From Pseudomonadota bacterium (GTDB taxonomy: Bacteria; Pseudomonadota; Gammaproteobacteria; Burkholderiales; SG8-39): DNA of 64,000 nt. The translations under genes were made by a program, and so were the position numbers. Within the stretch, counting starts at the first letter, position 1. Every line of letters begins with the position of its first letter. The stretch spans positions 248,001 through 312,000 of the forward strand of contig CANGMI010000008.1 of the NCBI GenBank assembly GCA_947455195.1. Reading direction: 5' to 3'. Positions 17,621 to 27,662 of this stretch are shown here, one piece after another. The notes under the pieces are model-generated. The model did no database searches and was not told the origin of the DNA. It was given only the letters and a program-made list of their open reading frames with translations.

Positions 17621-18607
17621 ACCACGCTTGACCCTGGTGGGCTGACCCCGCTCGATGGCACGAGCAGCAGCCAGCGACGGACGGGCGAGCGCGCTGGCAT
17701 CCGTGCCCGAGCCAAGCCCGTCAGCCAGATGCCACTCGGAGAACCGGTTGACACGGTAGTTGTTCGGCGTCCAGCCTGCGTCGACATGATCCGGGTCGCA
17801 GAAGTATTCAAGTGCTCCGCCCAACGGATTCTTGAAATACCAGAAGTACGCAGATGAAATCGGATGGCGCCCGGGCCCGATTTCGGTCTTCCAGCCCCGC
17901 TCGACGAAGGCCTTGCCACCCCCGAAGACCTCGTGGATGTCACGCACCTCAAACGCAATGTGATGCAGGTCGACCTTCCCGGTGCGGCTTTTCGCAAAGA
18001 ACAGGTTGTGATGCTCGCTGCGCGCGGCCCAGCGCAGAAAGACACCCGCACCGCCAACGTAGCGGTCGGAGAGGAAAAAGCCCAGACGCTTCCGATAGAA
18101 AGCCTCGGCTACCCTTGTGTCAGGCACCGAAAAGACGATATGCCCCATCTTGAAGGGCTGTGCCGCCTCATACACCGGTCCGACCGTATTGAGACGACTC
18201 CGGTGGCCTGGGCCATTCCAGGCCGTACCCGCCTCGGCCGTCTCCCGAGCATGGCGCCAGACGCGAAAGCCGATGGCGATACCGTTGTCGTCCACCGAAT
18301 GGACCGTACCGTCGCGATCAACCTGTACCGTACGATCGACAGCGAGATTCTCAGCGACAGCGTTGACCGCCTTACGGGTTGCCAGGCCGAAAATGACCTC
18401 GCGAAACTGCGACCCGCCTTCCAGGGAAGGCGGCAGACCGGGTGTATCGGCGGCACGGACGATGACTTCGCTGCCAATTCGCGTTGCGAAGACCAGTTCC
18501 TTGCGGCTTTCGCCGACCTTGCGCAGGCCCCAATCGGTAAACAGCCGGCGCGCGAGTTTCAGATCGTCTGCCCCGAACACGACTGCATCGATGCCGGTGT
18601 AATCCAT
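17609..18607 (-). CDS. Two-module VOC family protein (extradiol-dioxygenase-like)
   Basis: A 332-residue protein with two VOC modules, at about 5-120 and 150-275. The second module carries plausible Fe/Mn ligands: His in MGHIVFSV, His in DLHHIAFEV, and Glu in GALEYF, as in extradiol ring-cleavage enzymes. A strong GAAGGAGG ribosome site precedes the ATG. The tail after about 300 is basic and probably disordered; an 8-bp tandem repeat overlaps its stop codon. Ring cleavage of a catechol-like substrate is plausible, but no catabolic operon surrounds it. It lies 57 bases downstream of lysC. Confidence 0.8.
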   Translation of the reverse strand: MDYTGIDAVVFGADDLKLARRLFTDWGLRKVGESRKELVFATRIGSEVIVRAADTPGLPPSLEGGSQFREVIFGLATRKAVNAVAENLAVDRTVQVDRDGTVHSVDDNGIAIGFRVWRHARETAEAGTAWNGPGHRSRLNTVGPVYEAAQPFKMGHIVFSVPDTRVAEAFYRKRLGFFLSDRYVGGAGVFLRWAARSEHHNLFFAKSRTGKVDLHHIAFEVRDIHEVFGGGKAFVERGWKTEIGPGRHPISSAYFWYFKNPLGGALEYFCDPDHVDAGWTPNNYRVNRFSEWHLADGLGSGTDASALARPSLAAARAIERGQPTRVKRGQTV

Positions 18608-18663
18608 CTCAACCTCCTTCGCCAGGCGTCAGGGCCGCCGGCCGATTCGCAGCAACCTGCCGA

Positions 18664-19887
18664 TCAGGCCTGCTCGAGCCCGAAGGCCTTGTGCAGCACA
18701 CGTACGGCCAGTTCCAGATACTTCTCGTCGATGACCACCGAGATCTTGATCTCGGATGTCGAAATCATCTGAATGTTGATGCCCTCTTCAGAGAGGGTTC
18801 GGAACATCTGGCTGGCGATGCCGACATGCGAACGCATGCCCACCCCGACCATCGACACCTTGCAGATGCGGTTGTCGCCCACGATGTCACGCGCGCCGAT
18901 GTGGGTCTTCACCTTCTGAAGGATTTCCATCGCCTTCGCGTGCTCATTGCGATGAACCGTGAAGGAAAAGTCGGTGAGCTGGTCAGTGCCGGCGTTCTGG
19001 ATGATCATGTCGACATCGATATTGGCATCGGCCACCGGCCCGAGGATGGCGTAGGCGATGCCCGGGCGATCGGGAACGCCAGTCACCGTGACCTTGGCCT
19101 CGTCACGACTGAACGCAATGCCGGAAATGACTGCCTGCTCCATCTTCTCGTCTTCCTCGAAAGTGATGAGAGTGCCCTCGCCTTCATCCTCGAAGGACGA
19201 GAGGACGCGTAGCCTGACCTTGTACTTGCCGGCAAACTCGACCGAACGAATCTGCAGCACCTTGGAGCCAAGACTCGCCATCTCGAGCATTTCCTCGAAA
19301 GTGATGGTCTTGAGGCGCCGGGCCTCCGGAACGATGCGCGGGTCAGTGGTGTAGACGCCATCGACATCGGTGTAGATCTGGCACTCGTCAGCCTTCAATG
19401 CCGCAGCCAGGGCCACCGCCGACGTATCCGACCCACCACGACCGAGGGTGGTGATGTTGCCGCTCTCGTCGATGCCCTGGAAGCCGGCGACAACCGGCAC
19501 GATCCCCTGGGCGAGATCGCGTCGCAGGCGCTCCTCGTCGATGTGCAGGATGCGCGCCTTGGTGAAGGCGCTGTCAGTGAGCACTCGAACCTGAGCGCCA
19601 GTGTAACTGCGCGACTTCAGCCCCTCGGCCTGGATGGCCATGGCAAGAAGCGCGATGGTGACCTGCTCGCCGGTGGACGCGATCACGTCGAGTTCTCGCG
19701 GACTGGGTACCGACTGCACCTCGCGAGCCAGACCGAGCAGCCGATTGGTTTCGCCAGACATCGCCGACGGGACGACCACGACGTCGTGCCCCATCGCCTT
19801 CCATCGGGCCACGCGCCGTGCCACATTGCGGATTCGCTCGGTCGTGCCGACCGACGTTCCGCCGAACTTCTGAACGATCAGGGCCAT
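18664..19887 (-). CDS. lysC: Aspartate kinase
   Basis: Phosphorylates aspartate, the first step to lysine, threonine and methionine. From ATG 19887 it has 407 residues, the usual proteobacterial length; the frame is open further upstream but the conserved start is ALIVQKFGGTSVG. Kinase-domain motifs include KFGGTSVG (7-14), the 'STGEQVTIALLAMA' region and GRGGSDTSAVALAAAL. Two C-terminal ACT domains follow from about 265, for feedback control by lysine or threonine. It stands alone on the minus strand, with a small lipoprotein gene divergent from it. Confidence 0.96.
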   Translation of the reverse strand: MALIVQKFGGTSVGTTERIRNVARRVARWKAMGHDVVVVPSAMSGETNRLLGLAREVQSVPSPRELDVIASTGEQVTIALLAMAIQAEGLKSRSYTGAQVRVLTDSAFTKARILHIDEERLRRDLAQGIVPVVAGFQGIDESGNITTLGRGGSDTSAVALAAALKADECQIYTDVDGVYTTDPRIVPEARRLKTITFEEMLEMASLGSKVLQIRSVEFAGKYKVRLRVLSSFEDEGEGTLITFEEDEKMEQAVISGIAFSRDEAKVTVTGVPDRPGIAYAILGPVADANIDVDMIIQNAGTDQLTDFSFTVHRNEHAKAMEILQKVKTHIGARDIVGDNRICKVSMVGVGMRSHVGIASQMFRTLSEEGINIQMISTSEIKISVVIDEKYLELAVRVLHKAFGLEQA

Positions 19888-19957
19888 TGCTGCGTCATCG
19901 TCTCGGGTCAAACCTGTCATTATACCCGGATCTTTGTCAGTGCCTGACCAGGACGCC

Positions 19958-20458
19958 ATGGCAAACCGCGTTGAGCCCCGTTACTCCTTTCGCGCCACCG
20001 CGGCATCTCTCGTCGTGCTTGCCGCAACGCTCTCCGGTTGCATGTCGGAACCCACCTGGACGGGTCTCGTCACACGCGATGGACTCACCTACGCCTATGA
20101 TGCCAACACCCTGCGCCGATCACGCGGCAACAAGGTACGACTGACCATCCTGCGAGAAAGTCCGCGGGACATCCGCGATCCACTGTCAGGCGACAGCTAC
20201 CGCTCGGCTGCACTTGACTGGGAATTCGACTGCGCCCAGCGCAGCCTTGTCCGGCACTCGACCACGCTGTACACGGGCGCACGCGCAACCGGACGAAACC
20301 TGAACGAAATGAGCCTTGTCGGTGGTGCCGTCTACGCAGACCCACAGACCCTTGGCGCCCTCAACCGAGCAGACCGGGAAGCCAGGCCCGAGCGGGTCCT
20401 CTCCGGCAGCGTGGAACAGGACATCCTGAATCGATTCTGCGGCGACAGTCGGGCCTGA
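19958..20458 (+). CDS. Small secreted lipoprotein
   Basis: A 166-residue protein with a lipoprotein signal: hydrophobic stretch then LSGC, lipid-attached Cys at 28. After it come W-x-G-L-V-T-R-D and 'YAYDANTLRRSRGNKVRLTIL', a pattern like the surface-adhesin E / CNP1-like small domain of betaproteobacteria. Two later Cys (in FDCAQ and FCGD) may form a disulfide. Start chosen at ATG 19958 rather than an upstream TTG. Function unknown; it lies between lysC and surface-sugar genes. Confidence 0.7.
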   Translation: MANRVEPRYSFRATAASLVVLAATLSGCMSEPTWTGLVTRDGLTYAYDANTLRRSRGNKVRLTILRESPRDIRDPLSGDSYRSAALDWEFDCAQRSLVRHSTTLYTGARATGRNLNEMSLVGGAVYADPQTLGALNRADREARPERVLSGSVEQDILNRFCGDSRA

Positions 20459-20544
20459 TCGAACCTCGACGATCGCAATAGAACTTCACGGATTACCCGC
20501 AGGGCGCATTGCACACTCACCTCTAGACAGGGAGTGTGAGAGCG

Positions 20545-21390
20545 ATGAAAACCCTGATGGTCAGTTCGGCGACGGCATCGTACTTTCCTTACATCAAGGG
20601 CCTGATCGCCAACGTTGTTCGGAGAGGCTTGCATCGGAACATGGCCATGGGAGTGCTCGACATCGATTTCGATGCCGAGCAACGGGCGTGGCTCCTTGCC
20701 CAGTCAGTGCGTATCGAACCTGCGGCGTGGGACTTCGAATCGAGCGTTCCGTCCGAGGGACTTCCCCTGCATTATCGGGCGCTCACCGTACGCCCCCACC
20801 TCAGACGTTACTTCCCCGGCTATGACGTCTACCTCTGGGTCGATCCTGATGTCCTCATCCAGAATGGCAACGCGCTCAACTGGTATCTCGGTGGGGCCCG
20901 GGCACAAGGCCTGGCCATCGCGTCTGAATCCGATGGAGCCTATCGCCTCGACTCGAGCATCGCCGGATGGCGCCTGAACCGGCTGGCTGCCTGTTTCGGC
21001 AAGCACGCGGCGGTCCGACTTTTCCTCGAGTCACACTACTACAACGCCGGCATCTGGGCACTCAGAGCCGATGCCCCGCACTGGGATGCCTGGGCTCACC
21101 ATCTCGGTGCAGGGCTGGCAGCAACGCAGGGCGCCGTCATATGCGATCAGAGCGCTCTCAATTACGCGCTGTTTCACGAACAACTGCCCGTGTGTTCGCT
21201 GCCCGCAACTGCCAACTGGCTGTGTCACCTGTGTCCTCCGAAGTTCGACCAGAAAAGCCAAACCTGGTTCGAACGCAACTCGCCGCACCGAAGTCTGCCC
21301 CTGCTTCACTTCTCGGGAGACACGAAGAGCGCCCTGTTGCAGTTTCTGGCCGAACAGGACGCCCCCTCCCCTCCAGTCACAAGCCCGTGA
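20545..21390 (+). CDS. Glycosyltransferase-like protein (GT-A fold)
   Basis: A 281-residue protein. It starts at ATG 20545 with GGAG ten bases upstream. 'YLWVDPDVLI' contains Asp100-Pro-Asp102, a DxD-like metal/nucleotide-sugar site, preceded by 'RALTVRPHLRRYFPGYD' as in GT-A enzymes that act on surface glycans. 'YYNAGIWAL' and 'DQSALNYAL' are the usual later acceptor-side motifs. No signal or transmembrane segment. It is followed almost without gap by an NAD-dependent epimerase and then a methyltransferase, suggesting a small glycan-building operon. Donor sugar unknown. Confidence 0.8.
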   Translation: MKTLMVSSATASYFPYIKGLIANVVRRGLHRNMAMGVLDIDFDAEQRAWLLAQSVRIEPAAWDFESSVPSEGLPLHYRALTVRPHLRRYFPGYDVYLWVDPDVLIQNGNALNWYLGGARAQGLAIASESDGAYRLDSSIAGWRLNRLAACFGKHAAVRLFLESHYYNAGIWALRADAPHWDAWAHHLGAGLAATQGAVICDQSALNYALFHEQLPVCSLPATANWLCHLCPPKFDQKSQTWFERNSPHRSLPLLHFSGDTKSALLQFLAEQDAPSPPVTSP

Positions 21391-21395
21391 CCGAC

Positions 21396-22361
21396 ATGCA
21401 GGCACACCGTGTATTGGTTCTGGGTGCGAGCGGCTTCATTGGAACGCACCTGACCCGGCGGCTCCTGGCCGACGGCTTTCAAGTACGCGGCCTGTCCCGG
21501 ACGCGACCACCGGACAGCTTCGATGTCGGTGCAGCAGCGAGCGGTCAACTGGAATGGCGAGTCGGTGACTTCGCGAGCCAGGCCGATCACGTCGCGTTGC
21601 TTGCCAACTGCCAGAGCGTCGTGCACCTCATCGCCTCGACGCTGCCCCATGCTCGTACCGACAACATCGCGCTCGACCTCACAGAAGACATCGCGCCGAC
21701 CATCAGGCTCCTTGAAGCAGCAAGGCGTGTCGGCGCACGGGTGATCTTTGCCTCCTCGGGTGGCACCGTATACGGCCCACAGCCTGATCCGCGCATTCGC
21801 GAAGACAGCCCGACCGATCCCATCTGCAGCTACGGGGTCGCCAAGCTCGCCATCGAGAAGTACCTGCACCTTTTCGGTCGCCTCCACGGACTGGACTACG
21901 CGACGCTGCGCTTCGCCAATGTGTTTGGCCGCACCGTCCCATCCGCACGAGGACAAGGCCTGATCGAGATATTCACCGACCGGATCCTGCGCGGCGAACC
22001 CCTCGAGATCTGGGGCGACGGCACCACCGTGCGCGACTACCTTCATGTGGACGACGCAGTCGATGCCATCGTGAAGAGCCTTGCCCATCAAGGGCCCCAC
22101 CGGCTCTTCAACATCGGCACCGGCCGCGGCGAGAGCGTCAACGGAATCATTGCCCGGATTGCCCAGGCTTCCGGACTGCGGCCGCAGATCAGGTACACCC
22201 GGGGACGCAGTTCCGATGTCGCCGCCAACGTGCTCGACTGCAGCCGCGCTGCCGAGGCACTCGGCTGGCAGGCCAGACGCCCGCTCGCCGAGGGCATCGG
22301 GCTCGTCGTTGAGTCACACCGCAACCGATTGGCGACGAGGCATGCCTCCGAGGCTGCATGA
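21396..22361 (+). CDS. NAD-dependent sugar-nucleotide epimerase/dehydratase (extended SDR)
   Basis: A 321-residue extended short-chain dehydrogenase. It has the NAD motif GASGFIG (10-16), the catalytic Tyr146-x-x-x-Lys150 in SYGVAK, an SSGGTVYG segment before it, and 'RDYLHVDDAVDAI' near 210. Such enzymes convert UDP- or dTDP-sugars (for example UDP-glucose 4-epimerase type). ATG at 21396; a GTG at 21387 overlapping the upstream stop is an alternative. Middle gene of a three-gene glycan set. Confidence 0.88.
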   Translation: MQAHRVLVLGASGFIGTHLTRRLLADGFQVRGLSRTRPPDSFDVGAAASGQLEWRVGDFASQADHVALLANCQSVVHLIASTLPHARTDNIALDLTEDIAPTIRLLEAARRVGARVIFASSGGTVYGPQPDPRIREDSPTDPICSYGVAKLAIEKYLHLFGRLHGLDYATLRFANVFGRTVPSARGQGLIEIFTDRILRGEPLEIWGDGTTVRDYLHVDDAVDAIVKSLAHQGPHRLFNIGTGRGESVNGIIARIAQASGLRPQIRYTRGRSSDVAANVLDCSRAAEALGWQARRPLAEGIGLVVESHRNRLATRHASEAA

Positions 22362-22416
22362 CGCCATCCCACACCGGGGAGCCAACCCGCGCCTCCTCGA
22401 CATCAAGGAGTGCGCG

Positions 22417-23115
22417 ATGCACCGTTCCGCCCATGCCCACTGCCGGCGCTTTCGTGATGTGTACCTGGCTTCGTTTCCCGTCCACGGCGAGCGCTGCACG
22501 GTCCTGGAGATTGGCTCGCAGGACGTGAACGGGAGTCTTCGAGACCTCTTCACGCCACACTGCGCGTTCACCGGCGTGGACACATCGCCCGGAAAGGGGG
22601 TCGATGTCGTTCTTCAAGACCCGTACAAGCTGCCCTTTCCCGACAACCACTTCGACGTGATCGTATCCAGTTCGTGCTTCGAGCATGTCCCGATGTTCTG
22701 GCTGCTGTTCGTCGAAGCCGTGCGAGTGCTCAAAGCTGACGGCCTTTTCTACCTGTGTGCGCCGGCCAATGGCTACTTTCACCCCAGCCCGGTCGATTGC
22801 TGGCGCTTCTATCCGCACAGCGCATTGGGCCTGACCGAATTCGCCCGGCGAGAAGGCCATGGCCGGGTCGTCCTGCTGGAGTCATTTACCGGCGTTCAGT
22901 CAGGCGGCCCGGAGGGTGACTGGAATGACTTCTGCGCAGTGTTCCTGAAAGACGAAAGTCACTTGCCGCTGCATCCGTCGCGGATCACGGACCGGCATCA
23001 ACGCTTCCTCAACGGGATCCAGCACGGTCGTGCCGAACTGATGAACGGCTTGAGGCTGACCGAAGATCAGATCCGTCTGCGCCGCGCGCTCGACACGCGT
23101 CCGTCCAGAAGCTGA
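22417..23115 (+). CDS. SAM-dependent methyltransferase (class I)
   Basis: A 232-residue methyltransferase. ATG at 22417 has AAGGAG six bases upstream. Motif I is VLEIGSQDVNGSL (about 30-42), then TGVDTSPG at strand 2, 'LPFPDNHFDVIVSSSCFEH' as motif II, and 'EAVRVLKADGLFYL'. The 'FYPHSALGL' region with Ser/His resembles enzymes that methylate sugars or are found in glycan clusters. It ends the three-gene set. Substrate unknown. Confidence 0.85.
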   Translation: MHRSAHAHCRRFRDVYLASFPVHGERCTVLEIGSQDVNGSLRDLFTPHCAFTGVDTSPGKGVDVVLQDPYKLPFPDNHFDVIVSSSCFEHVPMFWLLFVEAVRVLKADGLFYLCAPANGYFHPSPVDCWRFYPHSALGLTEFARREGHGRVVLLESFTGVQSGGPEGDWNDFCAVFLKDESHLPLHPSRITDRHQRFLNGIQHGRAELMNGLRLTEDQIRLRRALDTRPSRS

Positions 23116-23395
23116 GCGCATTCAACGCGGCCGATTCCGACGCTTGGGGTTGCGCTACGGCAATCTCGGCGTCGAATGCTCGCAGAGGACAGCACTCCGG
23201 ACCTGGCCAGAGCCCCCCCCCCACGGCAAGGCCTGTCGGTCTCATCGTGCTGCTGCTGTGGAACCTGCGCCCGGTGACACGCAATCAATGATGTATGCCG
23301 CGAGAACACCTTGTGTGGTGAGGTCGGTCTGAATGCGCTCAGCTTGTGGAATGACGCGTATCGAGCACGCGAGGCACCTCAAGGGCTCGACGACT
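23116..23395. other. Intergenic stretch, no gene seen
   Basis: No coding frame with family signs. The only notable feature is a run of ten C at 23213-23222, which could be prone to slippage or sequencing error. Confidence 0.6.
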
Positions 23396-23398
23396 TGG

Positions 23399-23483
23399 CG
23401 GAAGCGGTGAGATTCGAACTCACGAACGGTTGCCCGTTGCCGGTTTTCAAGACCGGTGCAATCGACCACTCTGCCACGCTTCC
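23399..23483 (-). tRNA. tRNA-Ser (anticodon UGA)
   Basis: The reverse strand folds as a class II tRNA: acceptor GGAAGCG / CGCTTCC with G discriminator, anticodon loop CTTGAAA giving UGA, a long variable arm and a GAGTTCGAATCTC T-arm. CCA is encoded at 23398-23396. It reads serine UCN codons. Confidence 0.95.
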
Positions 23484-23486
23484 TTC

Positions 23487-23783
23487 GTCGGAGTGTCATG
23501 AAGAGCGCGTCACCACGCGCTCGAAGCCATCCGCCTGCTGCAGCACGCCCGGTTGGACAATCCGACAGCATGCATGATGATAGCATCTGCATGGAAGCAT
23601 CCTGCCAGGTCATGGGCCTGCGAGACAGCCTGCGATACCAGGCTCGGGAACTTTCTGATCAAACATTGTTCCAAGCCTCTTGCAATCTGCCTGCGCGCCT
23701 TCATCTGTCCAGACGCGCAAGTCAGATGCAGGCACCTGACGACGCACCCGAAGCATCATTCGGCAACCCAAGGGAGACTCCTG
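23487..23783. other. Upstream region of the Bax-inhibitor-1 family gene
   Basis: No gene seen. It contains ATGCATGATGAT and GCATCTGCATGG stretches and ends in AGGGAGA, the ribosome site for the next gene. Promoter not located with confidence. Confidence 0.5.
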
Positions 23784-24473
23784 ATGAATCACCAGTTCGG
23801 CACCTACGGCGGCAGCCTCAGCACGCCCACCCGTCAGAACGCGGTCCTTCGCAACACCTACTGGCTGCTGGCCCTGAGCCTCATCCCCACCATGATCGGT
23901 GCGGTGATCGGCACCAACCTCGATTTTTCGTTCCTGCGCGCCAGCCCGATCATCGGATCGCTGGTCGTTATCGGGATTCTCTACGGTTGGATGTACGCCA
24001 TCGATCGCAACAGCCAGAGTGGTCTGGGCGTCGGTCTGCTGCTCGGCTTCACGTTTTTCATGGGCCTGCTGCTGGGACCGCTCCTGCAGCACACGCTGGG
24101 TTTCTCGAACGGTGCCCAACTCATCATGATGGCGGCGGGTGGTACCGCAGCATCGTTCTTCGGCCTCGCGGCGTACGCAACCACCACCAAGCGCAACCTT
24201 GAAGGCATGGGCCGCTTCCTGATGGTGGGCGGCATCGTCATCATGCTGGCCGTTCTTGCCAACATCTTCTTCCAGAGCCCGGTGCTGCACCTGGTCGTGG
24301 TTGGCGCCTTCGTCATCTTTTCCGCGATGATGATTGCCTGGCAGCTGAACGCCATCGTTCAGGGCGGCGAGACCAACTACGTGTCGGCCACCCTGTCCCT
24401 CTACGTCTCCATCTACAACCTCTTCACCAGCCTGCTGCAACTGCTGGGCATCTTCGGTGGCGATCGCGACTGA
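23784..24473 (+). CDS. Bax inhibitor-1 / YccA family inner-membrane protein
   Basis: A 229-residue integral membrane protein with seven likely transmembrane helices beginning near residue 25. The family signs are 'NTYWLLALSLIPT' in the first helix, the 'GFTFFMGLLLGPL' helix and the C-terminal 'ATLSLYVSIYNLFTSLLQLLGI' helix containing the conserved Asn. E. coli YccA modulates FtsH proteolysis; others conduct calcium or protons. AGGGAG lies 9 bases before the ATG. A strong hairpin terminator follows. Confidence 0.9.
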   Translation: MNHQFGTYGGSLSTPTRQNAVLRNTYWLLALSLIPTMIGAVIGTNLDFSFLRASPIIGSLVVIGILYGWMYAIDRNSQSGLGVGLLLGFTFFMGLLLGPLLQHTLGFSNGAQLIMMAAGGTAASFFGLAAYATTTKRNLEGMGRFLMVGGIVIMLAVLANIFFQSPVLHLVVVGAFVIFSAMMIAWQLNAIVQGGETNYVSATLSLYVSIYNLFTSLLQLLGIFGGDRD

Positions 24474-24490
24474 ACGATGGCAGGAACGAA

Positions 24491-24524
24491 CATGAAAAAG
24501 GCGCCCTCGGGCGCCTTTTTCATG
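24491..24524. terminator. Bidirectional terminator, perfect 15-bp arms
   Basis: CATGAAAAAGGCGCC and its exact reverse complement flank a CTCG loop. Each strand ends in TTTTT after the GC stem, so it works for both the rightward membrane-protein gene and the leftward rlmD. Confidence 0.92.
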
Positions 24525-24533
24525 TCGACGGCA

Positions 24534-25874
24534 TTACGCCCGCTCGAAGCGTGCAACCGACTCCACGTGCGCCGTGTGCGGGAACATGTTGGCGATGCCG
24601 GCTGACACCAGCCGATAGCCGCGGGTATTCACCAGAATGCCCGCATCGCGAGCGAGCGTGGCCGGGTCGCACGATACGTAGACGATGCGCCTCGGGCCAC
24701 CGGTTTCAGACAGTGCCTTCACCACCTCGAGCGCACCATCGCGCGGCGGATCGATGAGCAATTTGTCGAAGCCTGACAGGTCGGGCAACTTGTCGGGTTC
24801 GAAGAGGTTGGCCACAGCAAAGGTCGCCGCAAGGCCGTTGGCTTCGGCATTGAGACGCGCCCTCGCTACCAACCCGGCATTGCCCTCGATCCCATGCACG
24901 CGGGCGCCTCGGCGGGCAATCGGCAAGGTGAAGTTGCCCAAGCCGCAGAAAAGATCGGCAATCGACTCGCCTGGCCTCGGGTCGAGCAGGCCGATGGCGC
25001 GACGCACCAGCACCGCATTGATGTCGCTGTTGACCTGGGTGAAGTCGGTCGGCAGAAAGCCGATCGTCACATCGAATTCAGGCAATCGGTAGGCCAGTGC
25101 CGGGGCATCTTTCGGATGGAACAGGGCCGCTGTCTCCGGCCCCTTGGTCTGCAACCAGATCTGGACTCCGTGCCGATCGGCAAACGCGCGCAGATGGCGT
25201 TCATCGTCGGGGGTGAGCACCTCCAGCACCCGAAAGACGAGCACCGTCACAGCGCCGCCAATCGATACCTCGATCTGCGGCATGCGGTCGGGCCGTGCCA
25301 GCGACTCAACCAGACGCCGCATCGGGACGAGCATCGCCGAGATGGCTTCAGGAAGCACATGGCACTCGCGCATGTCGGCCACATAACTCGAACCGCGCTC
25401 ATGAAAGCCGACAAGAACGCCGCCCTTCTTCGGCACATTGCGTACCGAGAGCCGTGCACGGTGCCGGTATCCCCATTGGGGACCGTAGATGGGTGTCAGG
25501 ATCGATTCGGGCCGCACATTGCCGATATGAACGAAGGCATCCTCGAGGATGCGCTGCTTGGCAGCGACCTGGGTCCGAAACTCGACATGCTGCAAGGAAC
25601 AGCCACCGCAGATGCCAAACGAGGGGCAAGCCGGGGCTACGCGCGCAGCCGACTCGCGCCGAACCTCGACGAGCCCGCCGGTGGCCCAGGTGCCGCGATC
25701 ACGGGTAATCGTGAAGCGCACTCGCTCACCGGTGATGGCACCGGCAATGAATACGGCCTTGCCCTCGAGCCTTGCCACACCGCGTCCCTCGCGGTCGAGC
25801 GACTCGATGCGGGCTTCGAAGACCTCACCCACCCCAGCAGGTACGCCGCGGGTGCGCCCGCGTCCACGGCTCAT
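24534..25874 (-). CDS. rlmD: 23S rRNA (uracil-1939-C5)-methyltransferase
   Basis: Methylates U1939 of 23S rRNA. From ATG 25874 it has 446 residues: a TRAM RNA-binding domain (about 12-75), then 4Fe-4S cysteines in [12 protein letters not shown] with a further Cys in MRECHVL, and the methyltransferase domain with '[11 protein letters not shown]' as SAM motif. The catalytic Cys is in [12 protein letters not shown]. The start overlaps the upstream exonuclease stop by four bases (ATGA), so the two are co-translated. RumB is a homologue, but the TRAM domain and length fit RlmD (RumA). Confidence 0.93.
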   Translation of the reverse strand: MSRGRGRTRGVPAGVGEVFEARIESLDREGRGVARLEGKAVFIAGAITGERVRFTITRDRGTWATGGLVEVRRESAARVAPACPSFGICGGCSLQHVEFRTQVAAKQRILEDAFVHIGNVRPESILTPIYGPQWGYRHRARLSVRNVPKKGGVLVGFHERGSSYVADMRECHVLPEAISAMLVPMRRLVESLARPDRMPQIEVSIGGAVTVLVFRVLEVLTPDDERHLRAFADRHGVQIWLQTKGPETAALFHPKDAPALAYRLPEFDVTIGFLPTDFTQVNSDINAVLVRRAIGLLDPRPGESIADLFCGLGNFTLPIARRGARVHGIEGNAGLVARARLNAEANGLAATFAVANLFEPDKLPDLSGFDKLLIDPPRDGALEVVKALSETGGPRRIVYVSCDPATLARDAGILVNTRGYRLVSAGIANMFPHTAHVESVARFERA

Positions 25875-26680
25875 GCGGATGGCCCGGCCACATTCGATCC
25901 GGCACACCCGTCCCAGGCCTCGACATACCGCGCCCAATGGGCCTGACCCGTGGCGGCAAGGGTCTGACGTACGAGCGCCACCTCGGCTGCGTGGGTAGCG
26001 GCATCGATATGCCCGCGCATCAACTGGAAGCGCAGCCAGACGAGATAGGTATTCACGACATCGGTCTCGCAGTAGTCACACACCTCGGCACCACGCCCTT
26101 CGCGCCAGGCTGCCCAGACCTGAGACCCCTCCATGCCGAGCTTGCCCGGCAAGCCAAGCAGGCGCGCCGCCTGGTCGAGCGGCACGTTGTTGCGCGGCTG
26201 GTAGAGCGCCAGCACATCCATGAGGTCGAGGTGCCGCGTGTGGTAGCGGCCGAGATAGTTGTTCCACTTGAAATCGCGATCGTCCTCACCCTGATCCCAG
26301 TAGCGAGGTGCGCTGAGCCCGTGTGCGAGGGCCCGGTAGTGCAGCACCGGCAGGTCGAAACCACCGCCGTTCCAGGACACCAGCTGCGGAGTGAACCGCT
26401 CGAGACCCTCGAAGAAACGCTGCACGATCGAGCGCTCGTCCTCCCCGTCTCGTCCGAGCGTCCAGACCTTGAACTGATCGGCATCGCGCAACGCCAGCGA
26501 GAGCGCGACCACCCGATGCACATGGACGGGCAGAAAATCATGGCCCGATTGCACCCGCCTGCGCTGAAAAGCGAATTCGGCCACATCGCGATCACTCATG
26601 GCCGGATCCAGGTCGTGAATGGCACGCAGCGCCGCCGTGTCGGGCACGGTCTCGATATCAAACACCAGAACCGGGGTCAT
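25871..26680 (-). CDS. Predicted 3'-5' exonuclease (DEDD, PolB-exonuclease-like)
   Basis: A 269-residue protein of the family related to the exonuclease domain of type-B DNA polymerases. The metal ligands are visible: Asp-x-Glu in VFDIETVPD (Exo I), '[12 protein letters not shown]' (Exo II, Asp), and '[13 protein letters not shown]' (Exo III, Tyr-x3-Asp). It probably degrades single-stranded DNA or RNA 3' ends. It overlaps rlmD downstream and lies 76 bases from cysM upstream, so may be the third gene from hldD-cysM, though a separate promoter is possible. Confidence 0.88.
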   Translation of the reverse strand: MTPVLVFDIETVPDTAALRAIHDLDPAMSDRDVAEFAFQRRRVQSGHDFLPVHVHRVVALSLALRDADQFKVWTLGRDGEDERSIVQRFFEGLERFTPQLVSWNGGGFDLPVLHYRALAHGLSAPRYWDQGEDDRDFKWNNYLGRYHTRHLDLMDVLALYQPRNNVPLDQAARLLGLPGKLGMEGSQVWAAWREGRGAEVCDYCETDVVNTYLVWLRFQLMRGHIDAATHAAEVALVRQTLAATGQAHWARYVEAWDGCAGSNVAGPSA

Positions 26681-26756
26681 GAAAGAACGGGCTCGGCACC
26701 GGCGCCCAGCGGTCGCTCAAGCGGTGCAAACCGGGTGCACCTCGCCTCCGATACGT

Positions 26757-27662
26757 TCATGCTGGAAAGACCCCCGTGGAGAGGTAACGGTCGCCCCGGT
26801 CGCAGATGATGGCAACGATGGTGGCATTTTCCAGCTCTCGCGAAATACGCAGTGCAATTTCCACCGCCCCACCCGCCGAAATGCCGCAGAAGATGCCCTC
26901 GACGCTGGCAAGCTGCCGCGCCATCGCCTCGGCAGCCGACTGGCTGACCGACTCGATCCGATCGACCCGCGTACGATCGAAGATGCGCGGCAGGTAGGCT
27001 TCGGGCCACTTGCGGATGCCCGGGATGTTCGCGCCGTCTTCGGGTTGCGCACCGATGATCTGAACCTGCGGATTGCGCTCCTTCAGGAAGCGCGACACCC
27101 CCATGATCGTACCGGTCGTGCCCATGCTCGACACGAAATGGGTGATGGTGCCCGCCGTATCGCGCCAGATTTCGGGGCCGGTGGTCTCGTAGTGCGAAAG
27201 CGGATTGTCAGGGTTGGCGAACTGATCGAGCATCACACCCCGCCCCTCGGCCACCATCTGATCGGCCAGGTCGCGCGCCGACTCCATCCCGCCCCCCCTG
27301 GGCGTGAGGATGATCTCGGCCCCGTAGGCACGCATGGTCTGGCGTCGCTCGATGGAAAGATGCTCCGGCATGATGAGCACCATGCGATAGCCGCGCATCG
27401 CCGCCGCCATGGCGAGCGCGATGCCGGTGTTGCCGCTGGTGGCCTCGATGAGCGTATCGCCCGGGCGAATCTCGCCGCGGCGCTCGGCTTCTCGAATCAT
27501 GTAGATGGCGGGCCGGTCTTTCACCGAACCCGCCGGGTTGTTACCTTCCATCTTCGCGAGAACGCGATTGGAGGTGTCACCCGGCAAACGTGTCAACTGC
27601 ACGAGCGGGGTGTTGCCGATCGTCTCCTCGAGCCGAGCGTAGCGCGGCACAGCGTCGTTCAT
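26757..27662 (-). CDS. cysM: Cysteine synthase B (O-acetylserine sulfhydrylase)
   Basis: PLP enzyme that makes cysteine from O-acetylserine or related donors with sulfide or thiosulfate. The 301 residues include the PLP Lys48 in [11 protein letters not shown], the Asn-Thr loop '[12 protein letters not shown]' and '[11 protein letters not shown]' phosphate-binding loop, all diagnostic; the short length fits CysM rather than CysK. Its start overlaps the hldD stop by four bases, so it is coupled to the LPS-heptose genes. Confidence 0.93.
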   Translation of the reverse strand: MNDAVPRYARLEETIGNTPLVQLTRLPGDTSNRVLAKMEGNNPAGSVKDRPAIYMIREAERRGEIRPGDTLIEATSGNTGIALAMAAAMRGYRMVLIMPEHLSIERRQTMRAYGAEIILTPRGGGMESARDLADQMVAEGRGVMLDQFANPDNPLSHYETTGPEIWRDTAGTITHFVSSMGTTGTIMGVSRFLKERNPQVQIIGAQPEDGANIPGIRKWPEAYLPRIFDRTRVDRIESVSQSAAEAMARQLASVEGIFCGISAGGAVEIALRISRELENATIVAIICDRGDRYLSTGVFPA

